From Rhodosorus marinus (taxonomy: Eukaryota; Rhodophyta; Stylonematophyceae; Stylonematales; Stylonemataceae), in the NCBI GenBank assembly GCA_029953675.1, contig JAMWBK010000001.1, positions 1,959,001 through 2,023,000 of the forward strand: 64,000 nucleotides of DNA, in the 5' to 3' direction. Position numbers and translations under genes: made by a program. The number at the start of each line of letters is the position of its first letter. Position 1 is the stretch's first letter. Below are positions 25,901 through 38,341 of this stretch, piece after piece. Under the pieces are notes generated by a model. That model searched no databases and had not been told where the DNA came from. It saw only the letters and a list, made by a program, of their open reading frames with translations.

Positions 25901-28900
25901 TGAACTCAGCTACAAGGAGCTGTCGGCAAACCTTCGTACGGCGGTCGTTCGAGGAGATCCTAAGGATAAGGAGGCAATTGGGGACAGGTACAAGCGGGTT
26001 GCCATGATCAAGCCCTCGTACTACAACTTCTATGGTTCTGCAAAGGGATCTCTCAATGTAAGGAAGAAGGCTGTTAGTTTCCGTGGGAGGATGTTGGTTA
26101 GCATGGCTGCTAAGCCTGGCGATATTCATGAACCAATCTCGCGGCCATGCAAGCCCCTACCAAGACCTCAGGTGGACCTGTACAGGATCGACTTCACTAT
26201 ACTGAGGGCCACTGAGCTCTCGATTCCGGACGGGGACTACGTGAGGTTGGAAGCTAGCATTGGACCCTATACTTTTGGCTCTTCGATTCCTCAGCAGACT
26301 GTGAAAGGCCTATGTGTTTCATGGAGAGAGCAAAACGTGCTGCGAATGAAGAACCTTCAGTTTCCGGCCGAGCTATCGCAGATCCCAGACCTTTTCATAA
26401 CACTCGAGACCCGTCGGCCGAACACTTCCATATACCACGAAGCGAAGGACTCGAGTGATGCAGAGCAGAGCATGGAAGCATACAAGCCCGTTGCCTTTTT
26501 GCGGATTCCAGCTTACCATCTGATCTTGGATCATGAGAGCCCGAGGTGGATGTTTATGGACTCCGTCCGGACCGATTCGACACCCAACGAGAACGTCCCC
26601 GGAAGTCTTCTGCTGTCCTGCAAGCTTACGAAGACTACCTTGGGGATGACCTACTTTGCCAAAGAGCGTGGAGACATTGAGACATCGGTTGAGTCGGAGA
26701 CAGCCGAAAACAGCTTTCACGGGGAGGTTGTCACGTCTGAGAATGAGGCGGAGATAGGCAACAATGCTGGTGGAGAGGAAAAGTTCTATACTTTGAAAGC
26801 ACTATGCTTGCAGGGCCGAAACCTCCCAGCTGCGGACCAGTCTGGACTTTCTGATCCGTTCGTGAGGGTGTCCATGGGTGAAAGATCTAAACAGGGCACA
26901 GCGTCTTGCAAGGAGACGGTGTGTCCGATTTGGGAGGAGGAGATCGTCGTTAAGAACATATCCATTCGGGAGAACGAGAAGTGTCCGAATGTGAACATTC
27001 TGGTGTACGACCACGACGATGGGCCCAACTATGATTACCTCGGACGCGCAATAATTGCGGGTGCTTCGCTGACGGACGTTGAAGTTGACCCGAAGAAAGC
27101 CGTGTGGTATGACGTGTTTGCGTTTGATCCAGAGAGGACTGTCGGTCAAATCCTGGCCGATTTCCAATTGATCCCGCAGGAGGGACTTGAGGAGGAACCG
27201 CCAGAGCCGCAGGAGAGGCAGAGATTGTTCGACGTCGAGTCCAGTACAGTCCTTCGTATGGCGTTCCTTGGCATTCGCGATGTTCGTTTCCTTCGATTTG
27301 CTCATGGAACCCTTTCTTTGACGGCGACTACCCCGGGAGATACTGAGGTAACTCGGCAGGTCGAAATTCTCCAGCAGCACGGAATTTATGACGGAGCCGC
27401 CGATCTCCTCGATGTCAGAATGCTGAGGGTTGAATCCGTGAAGGATCAAAGAGAGAACAATGTCAACCCCCCCATCACGTTCATGGTGAAGGCCAAGTAT
27501 TCCTTGTCAGTATCGAGGGATGAGGAAGTCGTCGGAAGCACATGCTTTAGGCTCGAAAGAGACTTTCTGGAATCTGCAATACCAGTTCCCGAAGTTGAGA
27601 AGCTAACGGACTGGGACAAGGACTTCTACGAGGTTAAGAACATTCCTTCCCTTGAACGATACGAGCTGCTGTCGAAGCGGGGCGTCAACTGGAGCCAGGC
27701 GACGCTTGCTCACCAGGGAAAGAGGAAGCTCAAGTTGGCACTGAGGAAAATGGCTCTTGAGGACGCATTGCAGCCGCTCGAAACGGAGACCATTAATACG
27801 GATACCAGGGAAATCGATGTGGGATACGAACGCCCAGATAAGGACAGCATGACTGTTAAGCAGAAAATTTATTTCGGGCTGCAGCTTCATCACCTGGAGA
27901 GACTGATCTTTGTGACTATTCCCTATAACCTGCGCCTTAACCAGGCCAAGTTCGATGCGGCACGTTTCCAACTAGCCGATAGCATTGCGAACGTGATGCC
28001 GGAGGTAGCGTCGAGGTTGGGCATTGAAGCAGGGGAGGTAGACGACATCTTGATCACTGAACCGGTCGGGGCCGATGAAAATTCTGTCCTATATGACACG
28101 TCCATTCTGCTGAAGAATCGGTATGGTTTCTGTCCTGGAGCTCTGGAGGACGATTTCAACAAGTCCATTTTCCAGGAGTTCAAGCTGTTTAGGGGTGACA
28201 GCCGTGCTGCAGACTCTGGGCTCCTTTTGGATTCATCTGGCGGAGCTGATGTTGGCGACAAAAGGGTGGTATTGGAAGAAAGGGCCCGGACAAGGCTGGA
28301 GGGCCAGAGGCCAGTGATCGGAATCTTGAAAGCACAAATGCTGCCGGTGAAGATCAATGAGGACGAACATGACCAGTCGGAGTTGAAGGACATCATTGAC
28401 AACATGAGGTTCAAGAGTCTTTCAAACTTTGCGTCCACGATGTCCCCGCATGAAGTTGTGGTTCGCATTTACATTCTGAGGGCCACCAATCTACAGCACG
28501 GTGAAGGCGATTGCAACCCGTTCTTGGATGTGGAGGTATTCGGAGGATACCCCAAGTACTTCTCGACCAAGCGGGAACCAATTCAGAAGTCCAGCAACCC
28601 CAACTTTTTCGAAACGTTTGAGAGCCGCGTCCTTATGCCCGGTGCTGCAATAAGGGTCGGTATTAGGGATAGGCGTATGCCAGAACTGTCATTCCTAACT
28701 CCCAGAATGCTAACTCGTGAGGAGGGGCGATGGGTTCGCAGGCCTATTCCGGTGGATATTAACTTGGGCAAGCGTGGAGTTGGGCAAAGCGAAGACATCG
28801 GTGAGACGTTGATCGACTTGGACTACCGCTGGTACAACTCGGAGTTCCGAGCTCTCGCGAGGCCCCCCGTGGAGCTCAGACCCCTGTTTACTCCAAACTC

Positions 28901-29927
28901 GGACAACTTGCGGGGCCGCCTCGAGGTCATTGTTCAGATGATCGATGCGAAGGAATATGACAGCAACCCTCGTGACCCCTTCTTCAGGCCGCTGCCAGTT
29001 CTGCTTCCGCCCAAGCGAAGATTCCAAGTCCGAATGGTGGTGTTTGGCATCGAGGATGCGTACAATCCCATGAACATCGATAAGCCAGAGCTGGTTTCAA
29101 ACTATTTCATCAAGCTCAGACTCGGGAATCGGAGAGAACAGGAGAGGTTGACTGATACCTCGAGGAACGCTGCGGATGGAACTGGAAATTTCAACGAACG
29201 TGTAATGTGGTGGATTGACCTTCCTGACCCGAACATAAGGCCGAGAATGAAATTGCAGATTTTCGATTCGAAGAAAGGGTCCGACGACCTGGTGGCGGTT
29301 ACGGATATCAAGCTTTTGAAACTGTTTGAGGAGGCGCTCAATGCGAACCACACGGTGATACGAAAAAAGCAGGACATTCTTGCGTTCCACCCTGACTACC
29401 CGCATGTTCAAGCGAAGATCAGCATTGCCCTCGAAATTGTTCCGGAAGGACTAGTGAAGGAGAAGAAATGCAACTTTGGGAAGCAGTCTTGGCACACCGA
29501 CCAGCATGAAGATTATGTGCTTCCGAAGCCATTCCGACCCGTAGGCTTCTCAATGTGGAATCCGTATGCATATATCGACTACATTATCAAGGCGACCATC
29601 ATGAAGACCCAATGGTCCTTAGTGATGGGCTTGCTCGTGTTCCCGTTCATTCCGGTGGTGTTCTTTGTCTTGGGTTGGATCCCGTGGTGGTGGTGGCTTT
29701 GCGGAGGAATCTCGGGCTCCATTGTACTCGCGCGCTTGGTGATCGTTATGATGCAGAAGGCACCACCTCCGCCAGCGAAACTCAAGGAAGAGAAGGCGTT
29801 CAAGGATGACATTATTGTTGAGGAACACGTTATTGAGGACGAGGCAGTGGCAAGTAAGGCAATTGACCCAATGCTCAGGGGAATCACCCCGGTGTCAGAT
29901 CTTCTTGAAGGGAAATCGCAGAAGTAG
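22982..29927 (+). CDS. Ferlin-like multi-C2 membrane protein with hairpins at both ends
   Basis: Two exons (22982-24109, 24201-29927) give 2284 residues. Ferlins are calcium-sensing, lipid-binding proteins of vesicle fusion and membrane repair. Residues 1-300 are acidic and probably disordered. Two long hydrophobic segments follow (about 306-330 and 335-372). C2-like blocks are visible near 659-772, 832-949, 1037-1110, 1237-1330 (LQGRNLPAADQSGLSDPFVR), 1794-1915 (ILRATNLQHGEGDCNPFLDV, then IGETLIDLDYRWY, a ferlin C2E hallmark) and 1982-2060 (DGTGNFNERVMWWIDLP, C2F). The C-terminus has WNPYAYIDYI, then two adjacent hydrophobic segments (about 2182-2228, with WWWW) and a 55-residue charged tail. 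Ferlins normally have only one C-terminal span, so the N-terminal pair and C-terminal hairpin are unusual. MCTP or extended-synaptotagmin architectures are alternatives. Confidence 0.85.
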
Positions 29928-30808
29928 CCATTTAACGTTGTCGACAGGCTTGCGCTTCATCACCAGAAATTGACGGGCGTCGTCATGTACAGATGTCACT
30001 CTTTTTGTGCTTACGAGTGGTTTGGTTTTTTTGATGCCCGGCTCCAGTCGCTGATTTCCACGGGGAGGTCGTCGACCGGGTGATCTTCTTTCACCTTTTG
30101 ATACGATATCAACTAGTAAAGAACTTTGTAGTTTTGCAATTGCTTTGGTCCTCTATTATCTTTCCCAGGACACGAGTCCTAAACTCGCTCGTCTTCCACT
30201 CAGTCAATCGCTGCAGTCGCCTCGCCCTGCTTCAGAACAAGGAAAGCCGTCAGAAGTCAAAAAAAGAAAAGCCGTGAGCGCTCTGACGTGCTATGAGCAG
30301 GATGAGCCTGATGAACGAGCGACTATGTGTTCGTGGTTGATGAAGTCTGTCTGTCAGACCTAATTCTGTATCGCTTGGAGCGAGCGCAGCTGTGTACTCC
30401 ACTACTGCCCGACCCTTTCCGGCATGAAGAGGAAGTTCGACGACTCGCCAACCTGATCTCGGTTATCATTCACATCCAAGGGGCTCAGCTCAGGCAGAAA
30501 TGGTGGGGCGCCGATTTGAAGTGACCTTGAGTGGCATACTTCTTAGCCTCCGGTGGGAAAAGAGTTGTCTTCTAACATGAAAGTTTCGTGCTTCGACGCA
30601 AGGCGTTCAAAAAATAACTTTGTTTGTTTATACAACGCTCTCTTCACCCATAAAAAATAGAACTATTGCAGACGACAACCTCTGCAGGCAGGCAAAACAG
30701 TTATGCCCGAAAATCCTGAGCAAAATGTTGTCAGATGATGTACAAGTGGTGTCCAAGGTGAGCTAATCAGCATCCTTTCCACCAAATATCCTCAAATCTT
30801 CGAACCTT
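29928..30808. other. Convergent 3' spacer
   Basis: Lies between the ferlin stop (plus) and the HAT-protein stop (minus). Short open frames are present but none looks coding. It probably contains both polyadenylation regions. Confidence 0.55.
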
Positions 30809-32305
30809 TCACTTCTGCTCCGAGCTAAGGTTCGCCAACTGGGCCTTGATAGCACTGTTGTTCGGACAGTGCTCCAACGCTCTGTTCAAAACCTTCTTCG
30901 CTTCCTCACAGCCATTGTTCCGCAGCTCCATTTGAGCCCAGGCTTGCCATGTTGGTCCCGACGACGGATCGGATACTAAGGCCCTCTCGAAGAACGACTT
31001 TGCTCGACAAGCGTTCCCTCGCTTACATTCAAACAACGCCCATGCCTGCCAACTCTGTGCATGACTGGGCTGGGCATTCGTCGCCTTCTCAAAAAGCGCT
31101 GCAGCTTCCTCCTCGTTTCCTAGCTTGGACTCCAGCAGAGCCCACGCTTGATATGTCGGCGCGCTGAGAGGATCCGACTCAATCCCCTTTTGGAAGAGTT
31201 CTCGCGCCTTTTCATAAGACTTCTGCGTGTATTCCAAGAGGCCCCAAGCCTGCCAGATGTAAACATGCTTCGGGTCGTGCTCCAGCCCGCGCTTGAACAA
31301 ATTTCGAGCTTCATCTAAGTTTCCCGCCTTCTTTTCCATGAGTGCCCACGCCTGATACACTGGTGCAATGTTTTCGTTCACGAGACTGGTACACTTCAGA
31401 CACCTTCTGTACATGTCTCTCGCCCGACCGTACTGCCTGGCCGATGTCTCCAGCTTGGCCAACGCGTGGAGTGCCTTGAAGCATTCAGGATCTGTAGCGT
31501 GAAGTTCATAGAGCATCCTCCGAGCTTCGCGGAAGTTCCTCATCTCGGCTTCAAACTTCGACCAGGCCAATACAATCGCGGAATCTTCCGGGCTTATGAA
31601 GGCCGCTCTCTTGTAGATAGCTCGGGCACGGTCAACGTTGCCGTCTGCCGACTCGAAGCTGGCCCAGGCAGTGCTAAGCCTCGTGCAGTCAGGTGCAAGA
31701 GCAGTGCCACGCTGGAAGAGAGCCCGCGCCAGTTCTTTGCTCCCGTGCTTTCCCTCAAAGGTTGCAAACGCTGCGAACAGAGGCACATGAGTGCAATCCG
31801 CCTTCATCCCGTTCCGAAAGTACTCTGCAGCAGTTGACAAATGGCCCTCCCTCTGCTCCGCAATTCCCCAGGCACACCAGGCCGCTGCCGCCTCCTCCGG
31901 AGAACCACAGTCTACCGCACGCTGGAATAGTCCTCGAGCTGTTTCCATCTTGCGCTGCCTGTACTCCATCCACGCCCATGGCCTCAGCACGGAGCTGATA
32001 TCCCCTTCCTCAACCACTGCACTATAGAAAATTCCCCTAGCCTCTTCAATTCTTCCTTCCCTACAGAGCTTTCTGGCAAAGTCCTCATACACCTCCCCAA
32101 GCGGCCTCTCGACCTTCTTCGGGGCGCTCGGTCTCTTCACGACGTTGGCACTGTCATCCAGGTTCAGACGGACCTGTCCAGTCTTGCCCTCCTTACTCAA
32201 AACACATGTCACAACTCCCTGTCGACCATTCACGCGTGGTCTCACCGCAGATCGACTGATCTCCTGACGACCACCTCGCAACCCAGCCACAAATCCAACA
32301 CCCAT
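30809..32305 (-). CDS. HAT/TPR-repeat RNA-binding protein, HCF107/MBB1-like
   Basis: Single exon, 498 residues from ATG 32305. Residues 1-75 look like a plastid transit peptide (Arg/Ser/Val-rich, few acids). From about 75 to the end there are roughly a dozen half-a-TPR units with the HAT signature WxAWxxxE...G....AR.LF, for example YQAWALLESKLGNEEEAAAL and WQAWALFECKRGNACRAKSF. In plants and green algae HCF107/MBB1 bind the 5' end of plastid psbH/psbB RNA and protect it from exonucleases; the same sort of plastid mRNA stabilisation is inferred here. The other HAT proteins (CstF77, Utp6, Crooked neck) have extra domains absent here. It is the only intronless complete gene in the window. Confidence 0.88.
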   Translation of the reverse strand: MGVGFVAGLRGGRQEISRSAVRPRVNGRQGVVTCVLSKEGKTGQVRLNLDDSANVVKRPSAPKKVERPLGEVYEDFARKLCREGRIEEARGIFYSAVVEEGDISSVLRPWAWMEYRQRKMETARGLFQRAVDCGSPEEAAAAWCAWGIAEQREGHLSTAAEYFRNGMKADCTHVPLFAAFATFEGKHGSKELARALFQRGTALAPDCTRLSTAWASFESADGNVDRARAIYKRAAFISPEDSAIVLAWSKFEAEMRNFREARRMLYELHATDPECFKALHALAKLETSARQYGRARDMYRRCLKCTSLVNENIAPVYQAWALMEKKAGNLDEARNLFKRGLEHDPKHVYIWQAWGLLEYTQKSYEKARELFQKGIESDPLSAPTYQAWALLESKLGNEEEAAALFEKATNAQPSHAQSWQAWALFECKRGNACRAKSFFERALVSDPSSGPTWQAWAQMELRNNGCEEAKKVLNRALEHCPNNSAIKAQLANLSSEQK

Positions 32306-33345
32306 CCTTACCAAATTTCAGTCGCCCACCACGACCCACAAAAAGCAAACCTCCCCTGCAGCTCCTCCCACGGCGCTGCAGAAGCTTCACAACAAAACAC
32401 TAACGCTAACACAAGCTTCTCTCCCAAGGTCGCCCTGCCTACCCCCCACTAACCAGTCTCCCCAGCACCCTGCTCAAAGCTCTTCCCATATAAACTCCGA
32501 AATAGCTCCAGAAACAAAAACGCCGAAAAAAACAAAAAAACAAAAAACCTTCGTTCCAACGACGTTGACCAATGTTCCATTGAACCCTTCCCCCTACCCA
32601 CCTCCCCCTCCCCCCCCTCGACTAAAACGCACGAATGACGTGAAACTCGAAAAATATGGTCAATTTTATTCTCCAATTCAGTATTTCATGTATCCGGATA
32701 AATTAAGTTCCAGTCATTTGCGACTCCCCTGAACGCCCCCTCTCTTCCCCGCACCTTTGGGATGGGAAGCGTTTTTTTGGTGGCCAGGCAAACAAGCAAA
32801 ATCATTAAAAACTGCAAAAGCAAATAAAATTTTGAACCGTCCGCAGGTATTTTTTTCTGATTCCTTTTCGTTTGCTGTATTTTTTCTTGATGTCCGTAAT
32901 ACGTTTGAAAAATGAATGAATTTAAATAGGAACAGCTGGCTCAGTGAGGTTTATTTTTTCCCCGAGATACTTCTTGCATAAATTATTCGGATAAACGATA
33001 AAAATAAAACCAAAATGGATAGATTGGGAGGGTATGCTAGAAAGACTTCGGGGGTCACCACCACCCCTTTGCAATGCTTCCCTCCCCCCCCCCCCATCGC
33101 CATTTGGAATCAGACGGGACAATATGAAAAAACTTCCCCCCCCTGCTTAACTTTTTCATACGATTATTTATCTTCTGTTATTATTGCTTTGATTTTTTTG
33201 GGAACTTGCAGGAGGGGGTAATAGCAGATGAGCTTGCAGATATTTTTTCGCATACGAATTTTAGGGGTATAAACTTCGACTGGACTTGACCTTGGAGAGA
33301 TAACATCAGACTCTATAGAACCATAAGGGCGTGTGTATTCCCCGG

Positions 33346-33373
33346 TTCTCCGGGGCCGGGGTGCCCCGGAGAA
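33346..33373. repeat. GC-rich 11-bp hairpin
   Basis: TTCTCCGGGGC at 33346-33356 pairs perfectly with GCCCCGGAGAA at 33363-33373 around a six-base loop, within otherwise A/T-rich DNA. Confidence 0.75.
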
Positions 33374-33880
33374 TAAGCACGAGAACCTCGGAGATTCTTT
33401 ACGTATTTTCTTCTATTATTGTGTTTTTAGCAATATACCGTCGGTGCACTGGTTTTCCAAATAAGGGGGGGATAGGATTTACAAACCTTGAAATGCTTCC
33501 AACCAGCCTAAAATCCGTCTTTGGCGTTTGCATCCCAAACGACACCTCGATTTGAGGTATAGTTGCGCAGAATCACCACAAATTCTGCCTAATTTCATGT
33601 AAATCGCCCTTCCGCACCTCGATTTTGCGTGGCAATCTAGATCCAATCGATTCCCCCCAAAATGTCGATAAATCAATATCGCTCTCGCCCTGTACGAATC
33701 GAGTCCACTCGAGCGCAATAATTTGTTTTTTGGATGGAATACGTACACCTCGAGGAAAACCCCCGAAACAGTCAGGAATCGATGTTTAATGACAACAGGC
33801 GCAGTCGGAAGTCTTCCACTTTATTTCCTTTGGCGGTAATAGTTCATCTCGATTTGGTCCAACTTCCCCGCGCTAATCGG

Positions 33881-33905
33881 GTTGACTCTCCTTCTCTCCC
33901 ACCCG

Positions 33906-33941
<36 letters not shown>

Positions 33942-34695
33942 CTTTGGTCTTTTCCCTACGTGAGATTACTCGTACACGTGCACGAGTAATCTCGTCAACC
34001 GTTTCTTGGCTGTAGATGTTTGACCTGAGTTTGGTCAAATTCGATTTCTCGCCCGGTCGACAAAGTCGGTTGTGATTAGTTTCGAATAGTGGTTAGGATT
34101 GGTAGCACACGTGTACTAAGCACCTCGCAGCTTGAATGGAAACTGGCGGACGCACAGCAAACTAAGGAAGTTTTGGCACAGACAGAGCGCTGTTCTGGTT
34201 GACTCTCCCTCTCTCTCGCTCGTGATCGCTTCCTGCCATGTACGAGCTATCTCGTAACCCACCTTTTCGCTGTAGGAGTTGATCCAAGTTTGGTCAAAAT
34301 TAGTTCTTACTCAGTCGATAAAGTTGGTTGCGTTAGTTTCCAGTACGAGTGCGCGCGCGCGGTTGGAGGTTGAATGGAATCTGGTGGACGCACTGCAATC
34401 TAGGCAAGCTCGGCACGGATAGGCGCTGTTCTGGTTGACTCTCTTTGACTCTCTGGTGATCGCTACCTGACATGTACCCGCAATCGGGAATCTCATCACC
34501 CGCTTTTTTATCTCAATTTGGTCAAAATTGATTTTTCTTACTCAGACGAGAAACTCGTTGTGATTAGTTTCGAATAGTGGGAGGCTTGGTAGTAGTGTAC
34601 TAGGCACATTGGTGCTGGAACGGATTCTCGCGCGCACACTTCACTGCAGACTAACCATGACTCGCACGGACAGCGCAACGCGTTGTTTTGGTTGA
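33881..34695. repeat. Three diverged tandem units of about 236-317 bp
   Basis: The anchor GTTGACTCTC occurs at 33881, 34198 and 34434, and a remnant (GTTGAA) at 34691. Each unit carries in order a CT-rich run, a TCTCGT/TCTCAT step, a TTGGTCAAA block, an AGTCGATAAAGT-like block, GTTTCGAATAGTGG or a variant, and a GGACGCAC-type end. Unit 1 is longer through its CT microsatellite and palindrome. No open frame is conserved between units, so it looks like a small satellite rather than a duplicated gene. Confidence 0.8.
33962..33993. repeat. 32-bp near-perfect palindrome centred on CACGTG
   Basis: GAGATTACTCGT (33962-33973) is exactly complementary to ACGAGTAATCTC (33982-33993); the eight bases between contain the self-complementary E-box CACGTG. 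It lies in unit 1 of the tandem array. It could be a strong bHLH-type binding site or a cruciform-prone sequence. Confidence 0.8.
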
Positions 34696-37116
34696 AGGAG
34701 AAATCGGTTTTGTATGTTGTGGATTCAGCGTATTGACCTGAGAGTTGTTGTCAGCGCGGGAGTCGGTCTTGATCATTAGCCCCAGCAAAAACCATTCAGG
34801 CCGTTGGACAGAGGATGGTGGGCGGGGGCCGTATGGAAGGTACCCTTCCCCTGCTTTGGGCCATGTAGAGGGTGTCTTCGAAGCTCGATTGCCCACAGTT
34901 TACGCCTCCAGAAATCATACTCCCACCAACTAGAACGATTTTGCAATAGGCCGGTAGATTTCATCGCATCCCCCGCACATTGGTTGTTGTGTAGGCTAGG
35001 CTAGAGCATAGGGTTTTTTCGGAAGGATACACTTAATAATACGCTGACGATCTATCTTTAAAGACTTTGTATGCAGCGCTCCCGAATGGATCTGTGTCTC
35101 TGCCTGGATGACTAAGCGTTGATCTTATAGACTGGCTCATACACAGACAGAATCAGGGGAAAGCTGTAAGAACCCCGGCTAAGTCACAGCTTGGTTTGGA
35201 CGCTGTCTACCACAACAGTAGGGAAGTCACCGAAAAGAGTCGAATGTGCCAAGACCTGGTACCTAGATGCTACCCGCGGCTACCATTCAGTCATCAGATG
35301 GAATCGTGCACCAGGGAGTGTTTCAAAGCAGCCTGCAATGCCCTTGTCACAGCTTTGGGCCAACTAGCATTCTTGTACGTGATTTAAGCAGATCTCCGGG
35401 TTTAGTTCAATTATATATTTTATCTAGCCGAACTTTAGAATGCGACGCAAGATGTAGACCGTTTCGACTTCCCGACAGGGACCACGACTACGGATGGCAG
35501 AGTAGCGACGCTGAAAACATACTCGTCATGGGAGTGCGCCCAACAATCAAAACGTTACGACCAGAGCAAAATCTAATCTTCATCGTTAAGTACGGTGTTG
35601 CGATAGGTCCACTGGCTTCGTGAGAGCGAGCTCACTGACCACGACCCAGAACACTAATCGGGCCAGCAGAGCAATGCATGTTTTCATCCATGTCATGTTG
35701 AGCTTCCAAATGGCAGAAGTCATCAGCAACCTAGAACAAGCATCCGTTCAATCCCGATCCAAACTTCCTGAGGGCGCTACAGTGGACGACAGACTTTAGC
35801 ACAAGTGACTCCTCCCTCAGCGGAAGTCGAAGAGAAAACCTGGAGATTGTCTCAAGTTCATGGCCCAGAATGTGGACTCTTAGGTCACTCTTCACAAGCT
35901 TCCTTTTCACGCGATTAATGTCTTTGGGAAGCGGACAGTACAGCAGTCTTGATCAGAACGGGAGGTCATCTAGGAACGTTGCTATATATACTCTGGTCGT
36001 AAAGCGCAATGGAAAGCGCAGAGAATTCCGCTTATTTCGCCACGGAGACCTGTACAACTTGTAAGCTTCTTCAGCTGTACAATTATCCTAACTTCACCTC
36101 TTCAACGTTCACGTACGGTTGCTGTGCCGCCAAAACAATAACCTCCAAAATACCCAAATCAGGAACTAAATAATTCTAGAAATATGATATCATTCTAAAT
36201 AAGAACAACAATCCCTGAAAAAGTGAAATATTTAAGACATCTGAATCTAAAATATGAAATATGAGATACTAAGCTAACCTAAAGCTTTTCTTTTGACAAA
36301 AATCGACACCTGCAGCTTCGTAACGTCGTTTTCGACAGGTCATTGGCCTCGATTCGACCTAAATGATAGCTCTAGCAATTGCAACATGCAGTTGCCCACA
36401 CTTCCACTTAATTTTGCAAAGCAAAAGCCCTTTCTTCTACCTTCAAGTCAACCCTTCCGCCAGGCCAAAAGCTCGGAGTTGGCGGAATCTGTTGCAGAAG
36501 GTAGAGATAAAGTTTCCTCCCAACGGATACTCTCCCAATGCTTCCGTTCAAACATGCAAGCTCTTATCAGGTAAGCATGGACCAGCCGAAGTCGACCAGC
36601 ACCTAGGTTATTGGTCCGAGACTGCGAAGGCCACCGGTTTCCGCGGACAATGTGAAGGCTGTTGAATCCTCTGGACTTTCCTTCACGACCAGAGTATCTG
36701 TAATGTGGTAACTTTTCCTAGACGACATCCCTTTCTATTAGGTACCCAGGCACTTTTCATTCATCCCCAACGCCATAAAGCGGTGGCTGCTGTCACGTGG
36801 AGACATTCCCGTTGACAATGGGGGCTGGTGATGAGGAAGAGGAAGAAGATATATAGAGGTTCTTGGCTATCAACTGGAGGCCAATCTCGAGGCTTTCAAT
36901 TCGCCAGTGGGATAGGAAGGAGTCAATTGTTGGTCACTTCCGTTGTGTAGTTTGACGCTCGCACCCAAGTCTTGACCTGGATCGGGTGGATGCTAGTTGT
37001 GAGTCGCTGAGTGCTTCGATTGGGCGGATGTTGATAGGGAGCTTCGGGAGATGATATGTTTGGAAATGCGAATCTAGCCTAGCATTATCTGTAGAAAAAC
37101 CACGTGTTCAAATCTG

Positions 37117-37936
37117 ATGTCTGAGTCTGTTTGGGACGTGGGATTAGGACAAGATGAACCAAAAGTGGCACTGGGACTAGAGGGGTGGGAAGCGGCGCAA
37201 TCCTGGATTTTGCGAGTCGGCCGAAACGTTTTGGCTGCCGGGTTTATCATTGCTTTTTTTGCGTACTTAGCGAGCTTCCTAGACGACGCACGTCTTTATG
37301 TGAGCGATTATCGCCGAAGAAACGGATCATTTCGTGGGTTTGCTACGGATTTGGGTAAGCTTTGACCTTTAAATAACTTGTGCTGTTTTACACGTTCAGT
37401 TGGAGCTGACAAAGCCAAGAATTTCTGGGCAAACAGCATCTCGTTTACCACCGATGCCTCGACTTGGAAGGGGTCCCAGAGCCGCCAAGCCTCACTATGA
37501 GACCACATTTGTTAAACATGAGCAACCTGCTCCAGAGGAAGTACGGCAGCTCAGACTCGAGAAGCTTGAAGGGAGTGGAACAGAAGCAGGCGCCCAGGCG
37601 GGGCCATCCACCTACGTCAGGACGGCGATGCACGAGAAAACTGAACGGCCGAATCCCGGTGAAGTAAAAAGCATCCGGATTCAGAAGCTTGATGGGCACT
37701 CGGGCTCAGAGAGTCCTCCACCCACAGCTGGAAAGAGATTTCCAGGCATGAAGAAGCAGGATAACCCAGGCACAGAGGAGCTTCGCAATCTACGGATCGG
37801 ACGAGCGACGGCGGAATTGTCGGACTCAAACGCTACCGCCCCGGAACCAACCTCAACTGCTAGCCGGATTGGCGGCTCAGGTTCTTCCAGCACCATAAGA
37901 AGAAGAACGAATATTTCTAGGACAATCGAGAGGTAG
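37117..37936 (+). CDS. Membrane protein with three degenerate repeats, unknown family
   Basis: Two exons. The donor GTGAGC at 37300 (exon 37117-37299) joined to 37400-37936 keeps the frame and gives 239 residues. A second donor, GTAAGC at 37355, would shift into another frame that stops after about 33 codons, so alternative splicing could make a short form. One hydrophobic span lies near residues 39-58 (VLAAGFIIAFFAYLASFL). The rest is Pro/Arg-rich and carries three imperfect repeats of about 37 residues: PEEVRQLRLEKLEG, PGEVKSIRIQKLDG and TEELRNLRIGRA. The tail is Ser/Thr/Arg-rich. No family is recognised. The repeated (E/V)(R/K)xLRIxKLxG helices could be a ligand-binding linear motif. Confidence 0.68.
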
Positions 37937-37967
37937 GAAAGAAGCCTCTGAGTGCCTCTCCGTGTAC

Positions 37968-37971
<4 letters not shown>

Positions 37972-37998
<27 letters not shown>

Positions 37999-38000
37999 TC
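37972..38000. repeat. TA microsatellite
   Basis: About 12-13 TA units in the 3' flank of the repeat-protein gene. Confidence 0.9.
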
Positions 38001-38341
38001 TCCCTGTCGCGTTTGCTTTCCCTTGCGAGCGGATTGGGAGCCTTGTCAGCTGGGCTTCTGAGCCTTGTCCGAGTGGATCTTGGTCTAAGAGATTTTAGAT
38101 TGCACATCTGTTTCAATGTTCAGATATAGTTGCCATTTTACTCCAGTTTGCTCATCACGCAGAGAGCTTGTCTCCTTTGGACTCGCAAACACCATTGATC
38201 GCTTTCCATCCTTGTTCTACCTGTTGCCAAAGATTGGATTCTGAGTCCGCCTACCTAGCAGAATGAGAGAACTTGTTCTTCGCTTCGTGTTGATTCTGAT
38301 TCTGAACTGATCGTTTGGCGTTTCCTTCTGGCTGTAGGGCT

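Larger units (their letters stand above)
32306..37116. other. Large gene-poor region with repeats and palindromes
   Basis: 4.8 kb without a supported gene. The first 350 bp are the C/A-rich leader of the HAT gene. Features inside are a GC-rich hairpin (33346-33373), a CT microsatellite (about 33910-33940), a palindrome around CACGTG (33962-33993) and three diverged tandem units (33881-34690). Bases 34700-36060 hold overlapping medium-length frames, e.g. near 35267-35623, with no recognisable motif; a decayed mobile element is possible but unproven. Confidence 0.5.
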
